Shown: positions 11,916 to 24,800 of the stretch, piece by piece
How positions within the stretch are numbered: the stretch's first letter is position 1
How the letters are laid out: the number at the start of each line of letters is the position of its first letter
Source: Scolanthus callimorphus
Taxonomy: Eukaryota; Cnidaria; Anthozoa; Actiniaria; Edwardsiidae
Reading direction: 5' to 3'
Length of the DNA: 64,000 bases
Assembly (NCBI GenBank): GCA_033964015.1
Contig: CM066918.1
Coordinates: 186,001 to 250,000 of the forward strand
The notes under the pieces: generated by a model
What the model was told of the DNA's origin: nothing
Database searches by the model: none
Seen by the model: only the letters and a program-made list of their open reading frames with translations
Program-made: the position numbers and the translations under genes

Positions 11916-14911
11916 TATTATATAGCAAAAAGAAAATTCGGTGTAAAAAAAGAAAATATGGTAAAAATAGTCCGCTGAAATTTCTCGCTCTAGCGATGTC
12001 GCCCACGCGGGCAACAATTTTTTAATTGTAGCCCGCGTGGGCTACATTGAATTTGTAGCCCACCACGGGACCATGATAGAACCAATCAGAGCACGCGCTT
12101 TGATCAAATAAACACGAGCTATATAATAATACACCATATTACCCTATAAATTACACCATATTACCCTATAAATTTTACACCATATTAGATTACAAAATGC
12201 AGCCAGAGACTATGCTTACCAAGGAAGTCCTTTAAATATTGGCCTGTATTTCATGGGAAATTCTTGTCTCTGATTGGTCAAGTGTAATATTTTATATATG
12301 ATAATGTTTGAAATGATCCTGCAAGAATTTCTTTGTACATATCTATCCAGCTTATCTATTATTATCAAGAAATACATATCTTAATAAACCAGACATGAAA
12401 AACTGTAAAAACAGTATAAATAGCAAAAGTAATATGTTATTGACAAATGCATATATTTGTAGACTTATCCCAGAAATCTTAAGTGGTGTGCAGTGAAAAA
12501 ACAAATAACAAGGTGTTGCTTGTTAATAGCAAATGAAAATACACATACATAGCAAATACAAATTCCTTCGTTGTTACACATACGGTAGCATACACACAAC
12601 TCTTTACTTGATGATAGCATCGAGGGAAAGAAGATCTAGTGAACTTTGGAGATGCAAAACAGCCTTTGTGTAGCTACTGTGGAATGTGTTTTTGCCTATA
12701 ATTTCAAGAATTAGATTGATTTGATCACCACAAATTAATAATAATACATGGGTAAACAATATACCCAGAAAATACCATAAATACATCCCAGCAAATAGCC
12801 ATTCTTTATACAATAACATCAGATGTTTTCTGCGTCGAAATTGCTATTGTGGTCCAGAAATCTGAGTATTGCATATATAATTGAGACATTTTAATTTTGC
12901 CATTTATCAGGGAAGTGCATCTTGTGCTCTGCTAAATGAATTTCTGTTGAATATCCCGAGTTGCTATGGTTTTACTCTATTTGGAAATGAACATGATCGC
13001 AGTCTCACTGCCTTCCTTCTGCAAATCTATCTTTACTTCAGAGAATCACACTAAATAAAGAATGCTTTATTATTTTACTGTGATTAAGTGAACATAGAAA
13101 TCTTAATTATTCTAACATTCTCTAAGCGAAAAAAATGGCTTTGATTCGCAGACAATACTATTTAAATTTAAAAACATCTACATACCAATTTAGAACGAGA
13201 AAAAAACTTCGGATATACTTTAGTGAGCACTATTTAGCCTTCTAGAAAATATTTTACATCTGGAATAGCTAGCTAAAGGTTATTAGAATTCTGTAAGTTC
13301 CGGACTGCGATCGTGCCATGCAACGCCAACGCAAAATTTGCAAGAGCTCCAACACCCAAAACCTCTCGCGCGAGGTCAGCCGAGCATAGGGGTTCCATCG
13401 AACACGCATGTAATTCGAGAACACCTTTACAAAGCCCGCCAAAAGTTCGAAAATACAACACGCACATGATGCCAGAGCTTTGTAATTAAAACTACATTTA
13501 TCGCCAAAGCATGCACATCGAGCGCGAGAGGCTGGAAATAAATGAAATAACTGCCGCAGCAATTTAGATGAGACGCGACTGGTCATGAATTTTTAATTCT
13601 CTCGCTCGAAACTTGAGCTATAATCTTTGATCTGTTTACCTCGGTACATTCGGGACAGATTGCTAACAATATCTTTGTTTTTTCTCGCTGGGAATCTCTG
13701 TGTATTTGTAGGTTGAGTACAGCGTTGAGAGGACTACGGAAGCTCTTTAAATTTCACACTTCATGTAAATTTCAGCATCAGTATTTTTCCCGCAAAATTC
13801 TACGCATTGCAAAACAAAGATGGCCGTGAGTAATGGATTTGTTTATAGCGAATAAAACCTCCCCAAATCGAAATATCAAGCTAGATTTCAGTGTACTTTG
13901 TCACAAAATACTCAAGCTACGAGGCACAGTTGTAGAAGTGTTCTCCGGTCGTTCTTATTGTGCTTTTAAAGCGCTCTTGTGCGTGTGTTTTTTCCTTAGC
14001 CACTCAGCCATGCAAACGAATCGGTTGTGAATCACTGCATCAAAAATTTAAATATTCTGGGCCGAACTGCCATGCGGTTGATTCTTTTTAAGCTTCGATT
14101 TTTTAATTTAGGAGAAAAGACACCTTGAAAAATGTTGCAAAATAAGATAAATCAGGGAAAGAAAAATAAGAGCGGAGAAAAAAGCAAGCAAAGTCGACCA
14201 TAAATACCAGGCTCTCGTTGGCGGCTAAAGGGTCTCGATCATCCATATCTTGAAGCGAATCCAGTCGCTAGCGGCGCGTTTTGTCGTCAAAATCTCAGAA
14301 TTTCTGGTGGAAGTCTTCTGCCATTCCAGCGCTACATGTCCCTGATTCCAATAAATATTTCGGTCTTTGTCCAGGGTAAGAGACGGAAATATCAGAAGAG
14401 ATTCTAGCGGCGTCCTCACAAACCCCGCCACGACTTCTCTCCTAAAGCGGAGGTCAGGTCAACATAGTGATTGCGCATGCGTACAGTTATTCGGTACACC
14501 TGCCGAAGATTGACAGCTCATGTATATGAGAGGAGGAGCCTTAGCACTGGCAGGTGCGCATGCGTAAGAGCCTTAGCACTGGCAGGTGCTGGCTAAAGGA
14601 GTGACACACATATCGGTGTGTTTCATTCTTACCTGATAGCATTTTCATTTTTACCCATAAGATAATTTATTATTTTTTTTCACTTTATTTTTTTCAATAT
14701 CTCTACCCTATAGTATGTCTCTAGTCAATTTTTTTCCCGGAATCCCAGGGCAAAATCCCGATATCGAAAGCATTCCCCCCGTGATAAGCGTCCATTTATC
14801 TTGCTGGAGGCCTGATAAATGCGTGAACCCTTTTTTTAGTCGCGTTAATTAAGTCTTAGTGGCGAGAAAAAAATTGAAAGATTTTGCAGAATTCAGACCA
14901 GAAACACTGCT

Positions 14912-15177
14912 CGCTTATTCAGGTTTATGATGATTATTTTCCTGTACGGCAGCCCCTCGTAAGGATTATTTGCCGGTTTAGTGTGCCAGTGTAAACAAAT
15001 GAAGCTTGGTGAGCCTCAGGATACCCCAGGTACAGGTCGTTAACCGCTTATTCAGGTTTATGATGATTATTTTCCTGTACGGCAGCCCCTCGTAAGGATA
15101 ATTTACCGGCTTAGTGTGCCAGTGTAAACAAGTGAAGCTTGGTGATCCTCAGGATACCCCAGGTACAGGTCGTTAAC
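14912..15177 (+). repeat. 133-bp tandem duplication
   Basis: Two consecutive 133-bp copies (14912-15044, 15045-15177), starting CGCTTATTCAGGTTTATGAT and ending GTACAGGTCGTTAAC, with a few mismatches. In the intergenic region downstream of gene B. Confidence 0.95.
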
Positions 15178-15563
15178 AAAATTCTGTGTATATAGTACAC
15201 GATATCGTTTATAAATTCATTTTTTTTTTTCAGAAGAGCAGCGAAGATAACTCTGTCCTTGACATGTAAGGCGTCGAACGTGTTTTTACTTTTAGACGAA
15301 AAAGATTTAGAATGAGTGTCCAACAATATACGAATCATTCGTGTTCTCCAGAGGAAAATTAAAACAAGGGCACTCATTGTTGTATTCCACCTTTTGATAT
15401 TTTGTATTTCGAGATGCTGTAAGGTTTTCTACAAATTAAGCCTTCTAATGTTAGCATTTGTGCACTGCACAACTAATCGGGGAGCCCTCATATGGCCGGC
15501 ACAAACCACAAAAATGTGCAAAATGACAACAACAGTGTACTTATTTTTCTAATGTCTTCTTTG

Positions 15564-15569
15564 TTTATT
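15564..15569 (-). terminator. Candidate polyadenylation signal of the PDZ-anoctamin gene
   Basis: AATAAA on the minus strand, about 265 nt past the stop codon at 15835. It is the first canonical hexamer I see downstream. Chance occurrence is possible in AT-rich DNA. Confidence 0.35.
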
Positions 15570-15834
15570 GTGTATAATGAAAACTTATAAATTCTCTTTA
15601 ACCTTTGAACTTTGTTACAATGGACCTTGAAATGCCATTATGCTAATATTTGTTCTACCTATCTGTTTTTACAGCCTCACAATCTCGAGGACAAATTAAA
15701 ACCCTCTTATTAATTATTTCCTTTTTACGAACGCAGACACAAGATCCGTAGGGTGTTATAGTAAGCTGAATCCCTGGTGTCTTGGTTAGAGGTCTGCCCA
15801 TCAAATTGAGTCTTTAACCAGTGCCTGCAATATT

Positions 15835-18800
15835 TCAGCCAATAGCAACCAGCACATCATCTTCATCGAAGTCTTTGCTCCCCATCAGCCCGTGATGCTC
15901 GGCAAGGGCCTGTGTCGCCATGTACTTCTCTCGTTTGATAACCTCCTCAAGGGCGCGGGGTACGTCTGGAACTATGATGTCAATCAGTGTTGCTACGCCG
16001 AACACAAAATGCTGGGAAGAAATAAGAGAGAACTAATGACTTGCGAGTAGGCAGTTCGTCCGCAAAGTTAAAGCGCTGTGTGTACGGTGTGGTTTATCAT
16101 TTATTGGCTATTGGTGGGCTGACCGAAAAAAAGGTCAACCAGCCAGTCAGACTGCGGATTTAGTAGTAGTAATTATTTTTTTACCAATTTACAATACATA
16201 ACTAATAATAAATCTACTGCAGTTTGGCTTGGATAACAAGGAATACAGGAATCACCTTGTCTTTCAGCATAGTAGCCTGCTTGCAGGGGGTGCAGCGCTT
16301 GGAGAGAGCGCTCTTTTGATGGCGAAAAACCCGGGAGATTTTGTTGAAACTACCTTAACACAACCACCTTAAAGGATGGTACACTTATGAAGGAAAACCT
16401 GGACAAGTTATAGCAATGTCGCGTGTACGTGGACACTGGAAAGACACTACAACCTGGACAAGTTATAGCAATGTCGCGTGTACGTGGACACTGGAAAGAC
16501 ACTACAACCTGGACAAGTTATAGCAATGTCGCCTGTACGTGGACACTGGAAAGACACTACAACCTGGACAAGTTATAGCAATGTCGCGTGTACGTGGACA
16601 CTGGAAAGACACTACTTAGCATCGAGCGATCTTATTTTTGAGCGTTCCAGAGGGATTATAGGAAACGTTGGTATATTCCAGCTAGCAACCTTTCGGCGGG
16701 ATATTGGGTGATGTTAGGACCCTATGGCGTGACGCCTGACTATTATTCTATCTATTATTCTTTTCTTTAATATTATATCTTTGTGTGGGCCCTTTATATC
16801 TTTGTGTGGGCTTCAATACAAATAGTCAAGACAGAAAATATAAACGCCATACAGCTACGTTATGTGTTGGCTTCTCACTTCGAAACAGCAGAACTCTTTT
16901 AGTTTTCCGTCAACTCCACTTCTCAGTGGGTCTAAAAGGCGAAGCCGAAACTCAATATTACCCTCCTCTAATTTGATCCTGTTATACAGAAATTAAAATA
17001 TCCTACGCGGGCTATTTGTGAACATTCCAGTGATAGACAAAACAATGATGTCTTTACAATAAATAGGTAATAACGTTGAAAAGCTGAAAACAGATAAGCT
17101 CATCACACCGAGACAGCGGGAGAACTTCTCCCAAGAGCCCAAAGCAGCTCAAAGCCGACGGCGAAAAACCCTAGAAACTATCAGTTGTTGCGTTGATATG
17201 ACAAGATGCTTTTGTTGCACCAACGCTGCCTAAGTTACGCTAAAGAGAAAATTAAACGTTAGATCAGATTTTTGTCGCTTTGTCAACGTCAAGGACTATA
17301 CTACCTGTGCCGCATCTAATTTTTTCAGACCACCACTTATTCGCTTTTTCGCATGGCAGGTTTTCCGTTTTTTAAATGTCATCGTTATTAGGTTTTAGCA
17401 AATTACTGAAATGATTGATCGCTCGATTAGATAGGAACGTGTGGATAAATCTTTTTTTAGTTTTAATGAAGAGAAAAAAATGGTTTTCGTTGCTCTCGGG
17501 GGCCATGGTAATTCTGTTGCAAAATGTTCGCATACAGTATCCGGAACGCTAAGAGGTTAAACAAGCGCATAGTACACAATGATTGTAAACAAGCGCATTA
17601 GTACAAAATGTTTGTATACGTTCGACACGACACAAAAATGAGAAAGTCGTTGAAAGGTCGCCTCGGTCGTACGGTCGTCTCGTTCTTCGCGCCATCACTG
17701 TTCAGTATTTTGACGCGTTCTATGTCAAGTTAAATGTGCTAACACAGTAGGACTGTCGTCACCAGACATGGGATGGTATCCAAATAGGGTGGTCAAAGCT
17801 TCCAACGAACTTGTTTCAATCAAGTCGCCGAATGTGTGTCGCAAATGGACCTGACGATTTGTTCGTCTTTGTGCGTCTAGTGTGAATTCAGGTCGGACTT
17901 TAGTCGATTTGTTCGTCTATACGAACAAGTTGTCTATGAAAAATCGTCTTCCTAGACGGCCAAACAGACGAACAAATTTAGACGATTTGTTCGTCTGAAA
18001 ATTTGTTCGTCCCGTTTTCACATCAGACGATTTGTTCACGATTTGTCCGTCCAGACGATTTGTTCGTCTCTAGTGTGAAAACGGCCAATGATCTTTATTG
18101 AACCCATAATAAAATAAATATTGATAATGTTACTGTATTTTTACTAATGAAGGTTTATATAGAGTGCACGCACTAAACTCGTGCAACGATTTGATCTGAT
18201 AGTTACTAATTGTTTTAATTTGACAGTAGACTCAATAGCACAAACTATCCGTGAAACATTAGCATATTTTTATATATTTATTAAATCCTGATGAGACCCA
18301 CCGTTGTAAAATAAAGTATTATTACTACTACTACTACTAAGGATCTGTCGAATGTATACTAGAACAAAACCGAGACAATCATGGTATGAATAATACATGC
18401 CCGACGTCTCCATTTTTCACAAGCCATTTTGGGAGACTTCTATTCGCATAATACACCCTAGATCGCAACAAGTTAGTAACGCAAGGACATGTTTATGAGT
18501 AACAAATCGTGGCCTACAGAAACTACGATTTGACGGTTTAGTTCCTTGTGGAACAGAGTAATATGTAAACCCTTTTCCAACTACGTTGATCGGAGCAATT
18601 ACTTAAATGCCTGCCACCAGGCTCATGGGAAACGTTATTGTTTACACCTCATGCAGTAAAGGTTGTTTTGGTATTTGGTCGTTAGCAATTGTGCGATCGT
18701 AGCCCGCAAAGCATGATGGCCATTTGGAACCTCCAAGCAAAAGCAGTGTCCTCAGCCATCAAATTGAGCTCTTTTCTAACCAGATAGCCTGATGAATATG

Positions 18801-21800
18801 TCGGGTCTTCTGGATATGGAGCAGTACCAGATACCCTGATGAATATGTCGGGTCTTCTGGATATGGAGCAGGACCAGATACCCTGATGAATATGCCGGGT
18901 CTTCTGGATATGGAGCAGGACCAGATACCCTGATGAATATGTCGGGTCTTCTGGATATGGAGCAGGACCAGATACCCTGATGAATATGCCGGGTCTTCTG
19001 CATATGGAGCAGGACCAGATACCCTGATGAATATGCCGGGTCTTCTGCATATGGAGCAGGACCAGATAGCCTGATGAATATGTCGGGTCTTCTGGATATG
19101 GAGCAGGACCAAATAGCCTGATGAATATGTCGGGTCGTCTGGATATGGAGCAGTACCAGATACCCTGATGAATATGCCGGGTCTTCTGCATATGGAGCAG
19201 GACCAGATGGCCTGATGAATATGTCGGGTCTTCTGGATATGGAGCAGGACCAAATAGCCTGATGAATATGTCGGGTCTTCTGGATATGGAGCAGGACCAA
19301 ATAGCCTGATGAATATGTCGGGTCTTCTGGATATGGAGCAGTACCAGATAGCCTGATGAATATGCCGGGTCTTCTGGATATGGAGCAGGACCAGATACCC
19401 TGATGAATATGTCGGGTCTTCTGGATATGGAGCAGGATCAGATGGCCTGATGAATATGCCGGGTCTTCTGGATATGGAGCAGGACCAGATAGCCTGATGA
19501 ATATGTCGGGTCTTCTGGATATGGAGCAGGATCAGATAGCCTGATGAATATGTCGGGTCTTCTGGATATGGAGCAGGATCAGATAGCCTGATGAATATGC
19601 CAGGTCTTCTGGATATGGAGCAGGACCAGATAGCCTGATGAATATGCCGGGTCTTCTGAATATGGAGCAGGCATGTGGCTGTTCTCAAACACACTTTTAC
19701 GTAGTAACCGCGGGCTGCGATCGACCAGTTGCTAATGACCAATTGCCAAAGCAACCTTTATTAGGTATACACTGAACCGCAAACCGAGCCTAGTGAGGCG
19801 TACTGAACCTTTGCATGAATAATAAACCAGTTTGAGTTTTACCTCAAATAGTATCACGAACACCAGTCGCATGGTCAGCAAGTGCCAGAAGAAGCGTGTG
19901 AAGTTTCCGTCTTCGTCCCTGAACCCAATGTACCTGCGGTTTGAGAATACAACTACTGTCAAGGCTTACAAACAACTATCTCTGATGAGCGTACTCTAGG
20001 TACAACAGGGCAGTTTCCGTGATAGGGAGTGTTCATAATTGTGAAACTATAAATCTCTGATAGGAGTAGTAAATATGTTTTGCTCAGACCCGTTTGTCCC
20101 AGGTGATTGTATTATGGTAAGCATGTCAGCACTGATAAAATACGCTCACGATGTAAGGTCTAGCGCTTGCAGCCCGAAGGCTTAATAACGGTTAAACATA
20201 CACGGTTTGGGGGAGGGGGCGTGACGAACTGCATATGCTGTTCTAAGCAGTCGGCGCAGTTCATAACTTTACAGGTTATTCGTGGCTCACTCGGCTGAGG
20301 AAGGACTCCAGATGGAATCACACGACCACTGTCCTCATGTTCCTCTGTTTATTGTCTCATCCGAAAGACATGCAACATTAAAATCAATGATCAATGTGAC
20401 GCGAGGAGAATTAGCAAGCTATGTACTCACCGACAGGCTGAGAAGTAGTGTTGGGCGGGGCCCAAGCTAGACTATAATTGAGATAGCCTTCCAAAGAACC
20501 ATTTGGAGATACAATGCCAGCGTATAGAAGCTTTGGCAGGAATTCAGACGTAAACGCGATAAGAAAAGCCTGCGGAAAAAAGCTGGTATTTAGGACGTAA
20601 TATATTCTGCTGATTAAAGTTTGGTAGACGAGACCTTCTTGGGGGCTATGATGGCTTCTTATCAGCCCTTACACACTTTCGAGTTGGTCTCTACGCCCTC
20701 TGAGTAATACGTCACAACGCCCCTTGACGTGCCTATTAAACGCAAGCCAGGGGTAGAGTTTGTAAGATAAACAAAGTAAACCGTAATCTCAGTTTCTTGC
20801 TCATGTCTCGCGTATAGAATTAGGAAGTAGCCCGTCTTTCATGGAGCTACTATTACTCACATTGCTGATGACGGCGAGTTTTGTGATGGATTCCAGGATA
20901 GTGAACCAGACACCGATATCCTGTGCACGATCAGCTGGCGAGCGTCTAAGGTCGTTAACAAACTTGTCAGCGTCGATGCGAATCTCGAAGATGTTATTGG
21001 CGAGCGCGAAGAACGGTGCCAAGGGAAAGGCGGCCACGAATAACGTGATGAAGCCGTACTGAATTACTGGAGAGGTTAAAAACATGCTAATTAACTTGAC
21101 CTCGAAGAGCACACCAAACACGCGCTGTAATCCGTGGCCAGCAAACATGGACTATAGCAATGCTTTAGCGTCTACTTGGCAAAGTCTCCTTAGCATGGCT
21201 GTAAGGCTCAATCCGATCCGATTTGCAGGTTGTGTCATACACTAACAACTGTCGCTCATCCCTAGATAAAAGTTACATCCCTTATACGACTGGGAACACG
21301 TGGGAATGAAGAGGACGACGATGGTTGTGGTGCAATGGTGATGCTTGTGAACCATTTATCACCTCTGTGATGGTAGATGAGTATACCTACCCATTCTAGG
21401 TATTCCTGGAAAAGACCTTCGTTCTCCAGTAGTTCATAGTCAGCTTCCCAGCGAGGCTTGATCTCGTCTTCTCTGCCTTTATCTTCCTTTTCCGGTTCTT
21501 TAGGTATTTCTTCAGTTCTCTGTATTATAGAAAACATGTTTTAAGTAAAGGTTAGGTAGAAATTAGCAGGAGATAAAGTTACCATTACGTACTATTAGGG
21601 AATCCAATAAAAAAAATTCGATCAATTTTGAAATCGTTTGAAACTTACGGGATAAATACTTCTTGTACGTTGCCGATGATTTGCTTTCCGATCATAATAA
21701 CAGCCAGCTGTTGGGCGAGCTCGATCAGGCAGCCGCCTGGACTACACTGTGAAATACACGACTCGTCGTTAGTATCAGTGATACTCAATAGAGTTGTTCC

Positions 21801-24800
21801 CATGAAGCCCAGGCGTTGCAATGGGTTTGGAGGGGAAATGGGGATCATGTGAAGAACAGGGGCGAGGACGTGAGACGCAAGGTCTCCGCTCTGTGTTTTG
21901 CGTTTTATTGGTTGTGATGATATCAGTCCCGTCTTCACTCGTGAAAACGAATAAAAATAACAAATCACCAAAAATAACATGACGATGGTGACACGTAAGA
22001 TCACTTTCTCTCGCAAATTAACACACAAAGGCTATTTGGAATATGCATGTTTACGACGGGAATACAATAAGTGTCAAGGTGTCACTTACATCTTCGTTTC
22101 GTAGACCAAATATCTTCCCATAGTGACCTGGGTACCCGACAAATCTTCAAAGAAAAACGGTATTCACTTATCAATGTATAGTAGACATGAGTAGAGGCAG
22201 TAGTACATTCCTTCGGTCCTTTCACGAATAAAAAACATCATACAGTTCATGAGAAAAGAACAGTGGGTCTAAACAAAAGGTTCAAAGCGTCTTTTGCAAA
22301 AATAATTGTTATTTCGTTTGCTTTTAAGGTAGGTACATGTATTATATATTATTTAAAAGCTTTTGTAGAGTAGAGACATTGTCAAATGAGTCCTGATGAA
22401 CCTTTCGTCATACCTTGAATTGAATTAGTTCTCTCAGATAACTGCTGGCATGAACTTGCATTATTAACAAAGAGCTGTTTACATTGACTTACTTTCCCTT
22501 AAAGAAGGCGATATAGAAAATGGAGGAGTAGAAATTGGTAAACTGGAAAATGAACACTTTCAGTGTCAGGTTGTCTTCGTATTCAGTTTGTGTCCGATGC
22601 ATTTCTATTAAAGAAAAATACAAAATATTATCAATGTGATGGACCGTTACGAATGAATAACCTTTCTAACTATGCATTACAGAAGGAAAACATTGTCGGA
22701 AGAAAACTGTTCATAAGACCTACCCCAGTGGTTTAGCATAAGAGCCAACTTCTCGTACACCTGAGATGTTAAATTTAAAAGTGAGCGATGAGCATATTTG
22801 ATTAACTCCTGTCGAGGTGGGAAAGGTCGATAAGCCTCTTTACTTGTTTGCAAATACTTGGTAGTTGACAAGTGCAAAACGAAAGATTTCTACGAAGAAA
22901 TCTTGCTCTGCAGGACTCCCGTTTCTTGGTCCCCCAAAGATTTCCAGTCTTTATAGAGCTGGATCTTCCAGCTTTCAAACAGTCACTCGTGTCCCCTGTA
23001 ACCCCTTACCCCGTGAGATATAATCTATATTTGACCAAGAGAGCTTATGATAGTATCAGTGATAGTACCTCGTCCCCTGTAACCTCTTCCCCCGTGAGAT
23101 ATAATCTATATGTTGACCAAGAGATCTTGGTAGCACCTGATAGCAAAATCTGCGGAATACAAGTACGACTTACTCTGCTAAGAATCATGATAATAATAAG
23201 ATTCATCACGGCACCCGTCCCAGACGCGAACTGATTAGCGTAAGGCTGCAGGTTGGGGTTTTTGTAGAGGGGATGGATGACAAGAAGCTTGTAGACGATT
23301 ACGCCAACCATGAACAGCATTACTAAAGAAACCTAGAGAAAATATGTCAAATATATCAGGGTCAGGGAAACTGAGACTATAGCCAACATGACTAAAGAAA
23401 CCTAGAGACAATATGTCAAATATATCAGGTTCAGGGAAACCGAGAATAGCTCAAGAGAAAATATGTCAAATATATCAGGGTCAGGGAAACCGAGAATAGC
23501 TCAAGAGAAAATATGTCAAATATATCAGGGTCAGGGAAACTGAGAAGAGCTCAAGAGCAGACCGGCTCTCCTCTGAGTTTACTCAGGGTTTTGGGATTCC
23601 TTTTCCCAATAAACTAACAAGAGAACCAGCTAAAAGACTGGAAAAATGTACTTCTGACGCAGTTAGTCCTATCTATATCACCCTTTAGATTGCTCGATAC
23701 AAACTTTTACTTTCCGTATCACACTGGCCGTCTGAGTTTAGCTCAGGTTTACAGTGCGCCGAACCCGACTGTAAGCAAATCCAGATGTTACGTTTATTAG
23801 GTCCATGAAAGTACTTTGCCTGTTACTACATATCAACCCCCGACCCCCCCCCCCCCCCCCCCCACATACACACACCTCTAATGCCCTAATCTAGCCATGA
23901 CATCACTAAGTTATTTTCTAACTTACCATTCCACAAATAATAGCGATGCCAGATAGAACCTAGGTGAGCGCTTCTCCTCAGGAAAGTACGGTTCCAGCAG
24001 ACCTGTTATTGGGTTTCGCTCTACTGCTGGGGCTAATGCTGCAAATGTTGGTCGAGGTCTCTCCTGAAGACAAAAAAACACATTTTTTTTTTCCGGTGAC
24101 GGTCATATTTCTCGCTCTCAACGAATAGGAAATAGGGTCGCAACCAGATAGACATAGGCTATATACACAAAGAGAAAAAGAAGCGCTACTTTCTAACCAC
24201 AATAGGACGAACAACACGATCATTTGCATTGTGGTTCCTCATCGTGTTAACAATAGAGGGAGCAAACAAGTGAGCCATTGTATTTCGCACCTCCTGTTAT
24301 ACCTTCGTATCCTCGTGTTAAAATACAAAGATCTGATTGTGTTACCTCTTCGTCTTCAAATTCCAACACATCCCATGCGTGTCCAATCGTTACTTCCTTT
24401 CTTTTCCAGTATTCCAGAAAGAAGACAGCTAACACAGAAGAAGGATTATGGATAAGTATGACAATATTTTTTGTTATTGCAATTTGTGCTACCTTCTGAG
24501 ATATCTATCCACTTACCCCAGAAAGAGACGAAAACAGCGTACGCTACTGTCATCGGGTTGTCAAATAAATAAGCGTGCTGAAAAGAAACGTTTAGTGGTT
24601 GAGTAGAACAGTTGTATGGTTTCTCTGACTTCACTGGCGCGAAGCTTTAATTACGGCTAATTTTGATTTAGGTGTTGTGTTGTACATGTAGCAGGATTTG
24701 ACAGCATTTTATTGAAAGCAACTTATCTTCAAACTCCTCACATCAATCATCCTTCTAATCGGCACCCACTTGTCCTGCTAAACAGCGTCAACAACGCTCG

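Larger units (their letters stand above)
9052..15563. other. Intergenic region between anoctamin genes A and B
   Basis: No supported gene. Holds a poly-C run (9651-9668), the (ATT)16 tract, foldback elements at 10461, 11110, 11395 and 11768, a GTAGCCCGCGTGGGCTAC palindrome near 12028, and the 133-bp duplication. The part 12600-14900 shows nothing I can identify. Confidence 0.7.
16012..19842. other. Last intron of the PDZ-anoctamin gene
   Basis: No exon found. Contains the 55-bp and 46-bp arrays and the ACGATTTGTTCGTCT element. Confidence 0.6.

Noticed and set aside
16396..16615. Regularly spaced repeats as a possible CRISPR array
   Set aside because: Repeats are contiguous without unique spacers, and the DNA is clearly eukaryotic.
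18682..19754. Overlapping minus-strand ORFs up to 331 aa
   Set aside because: 46-bp repeat with no stop in any frame; peptides are frame-cycling artefacts.
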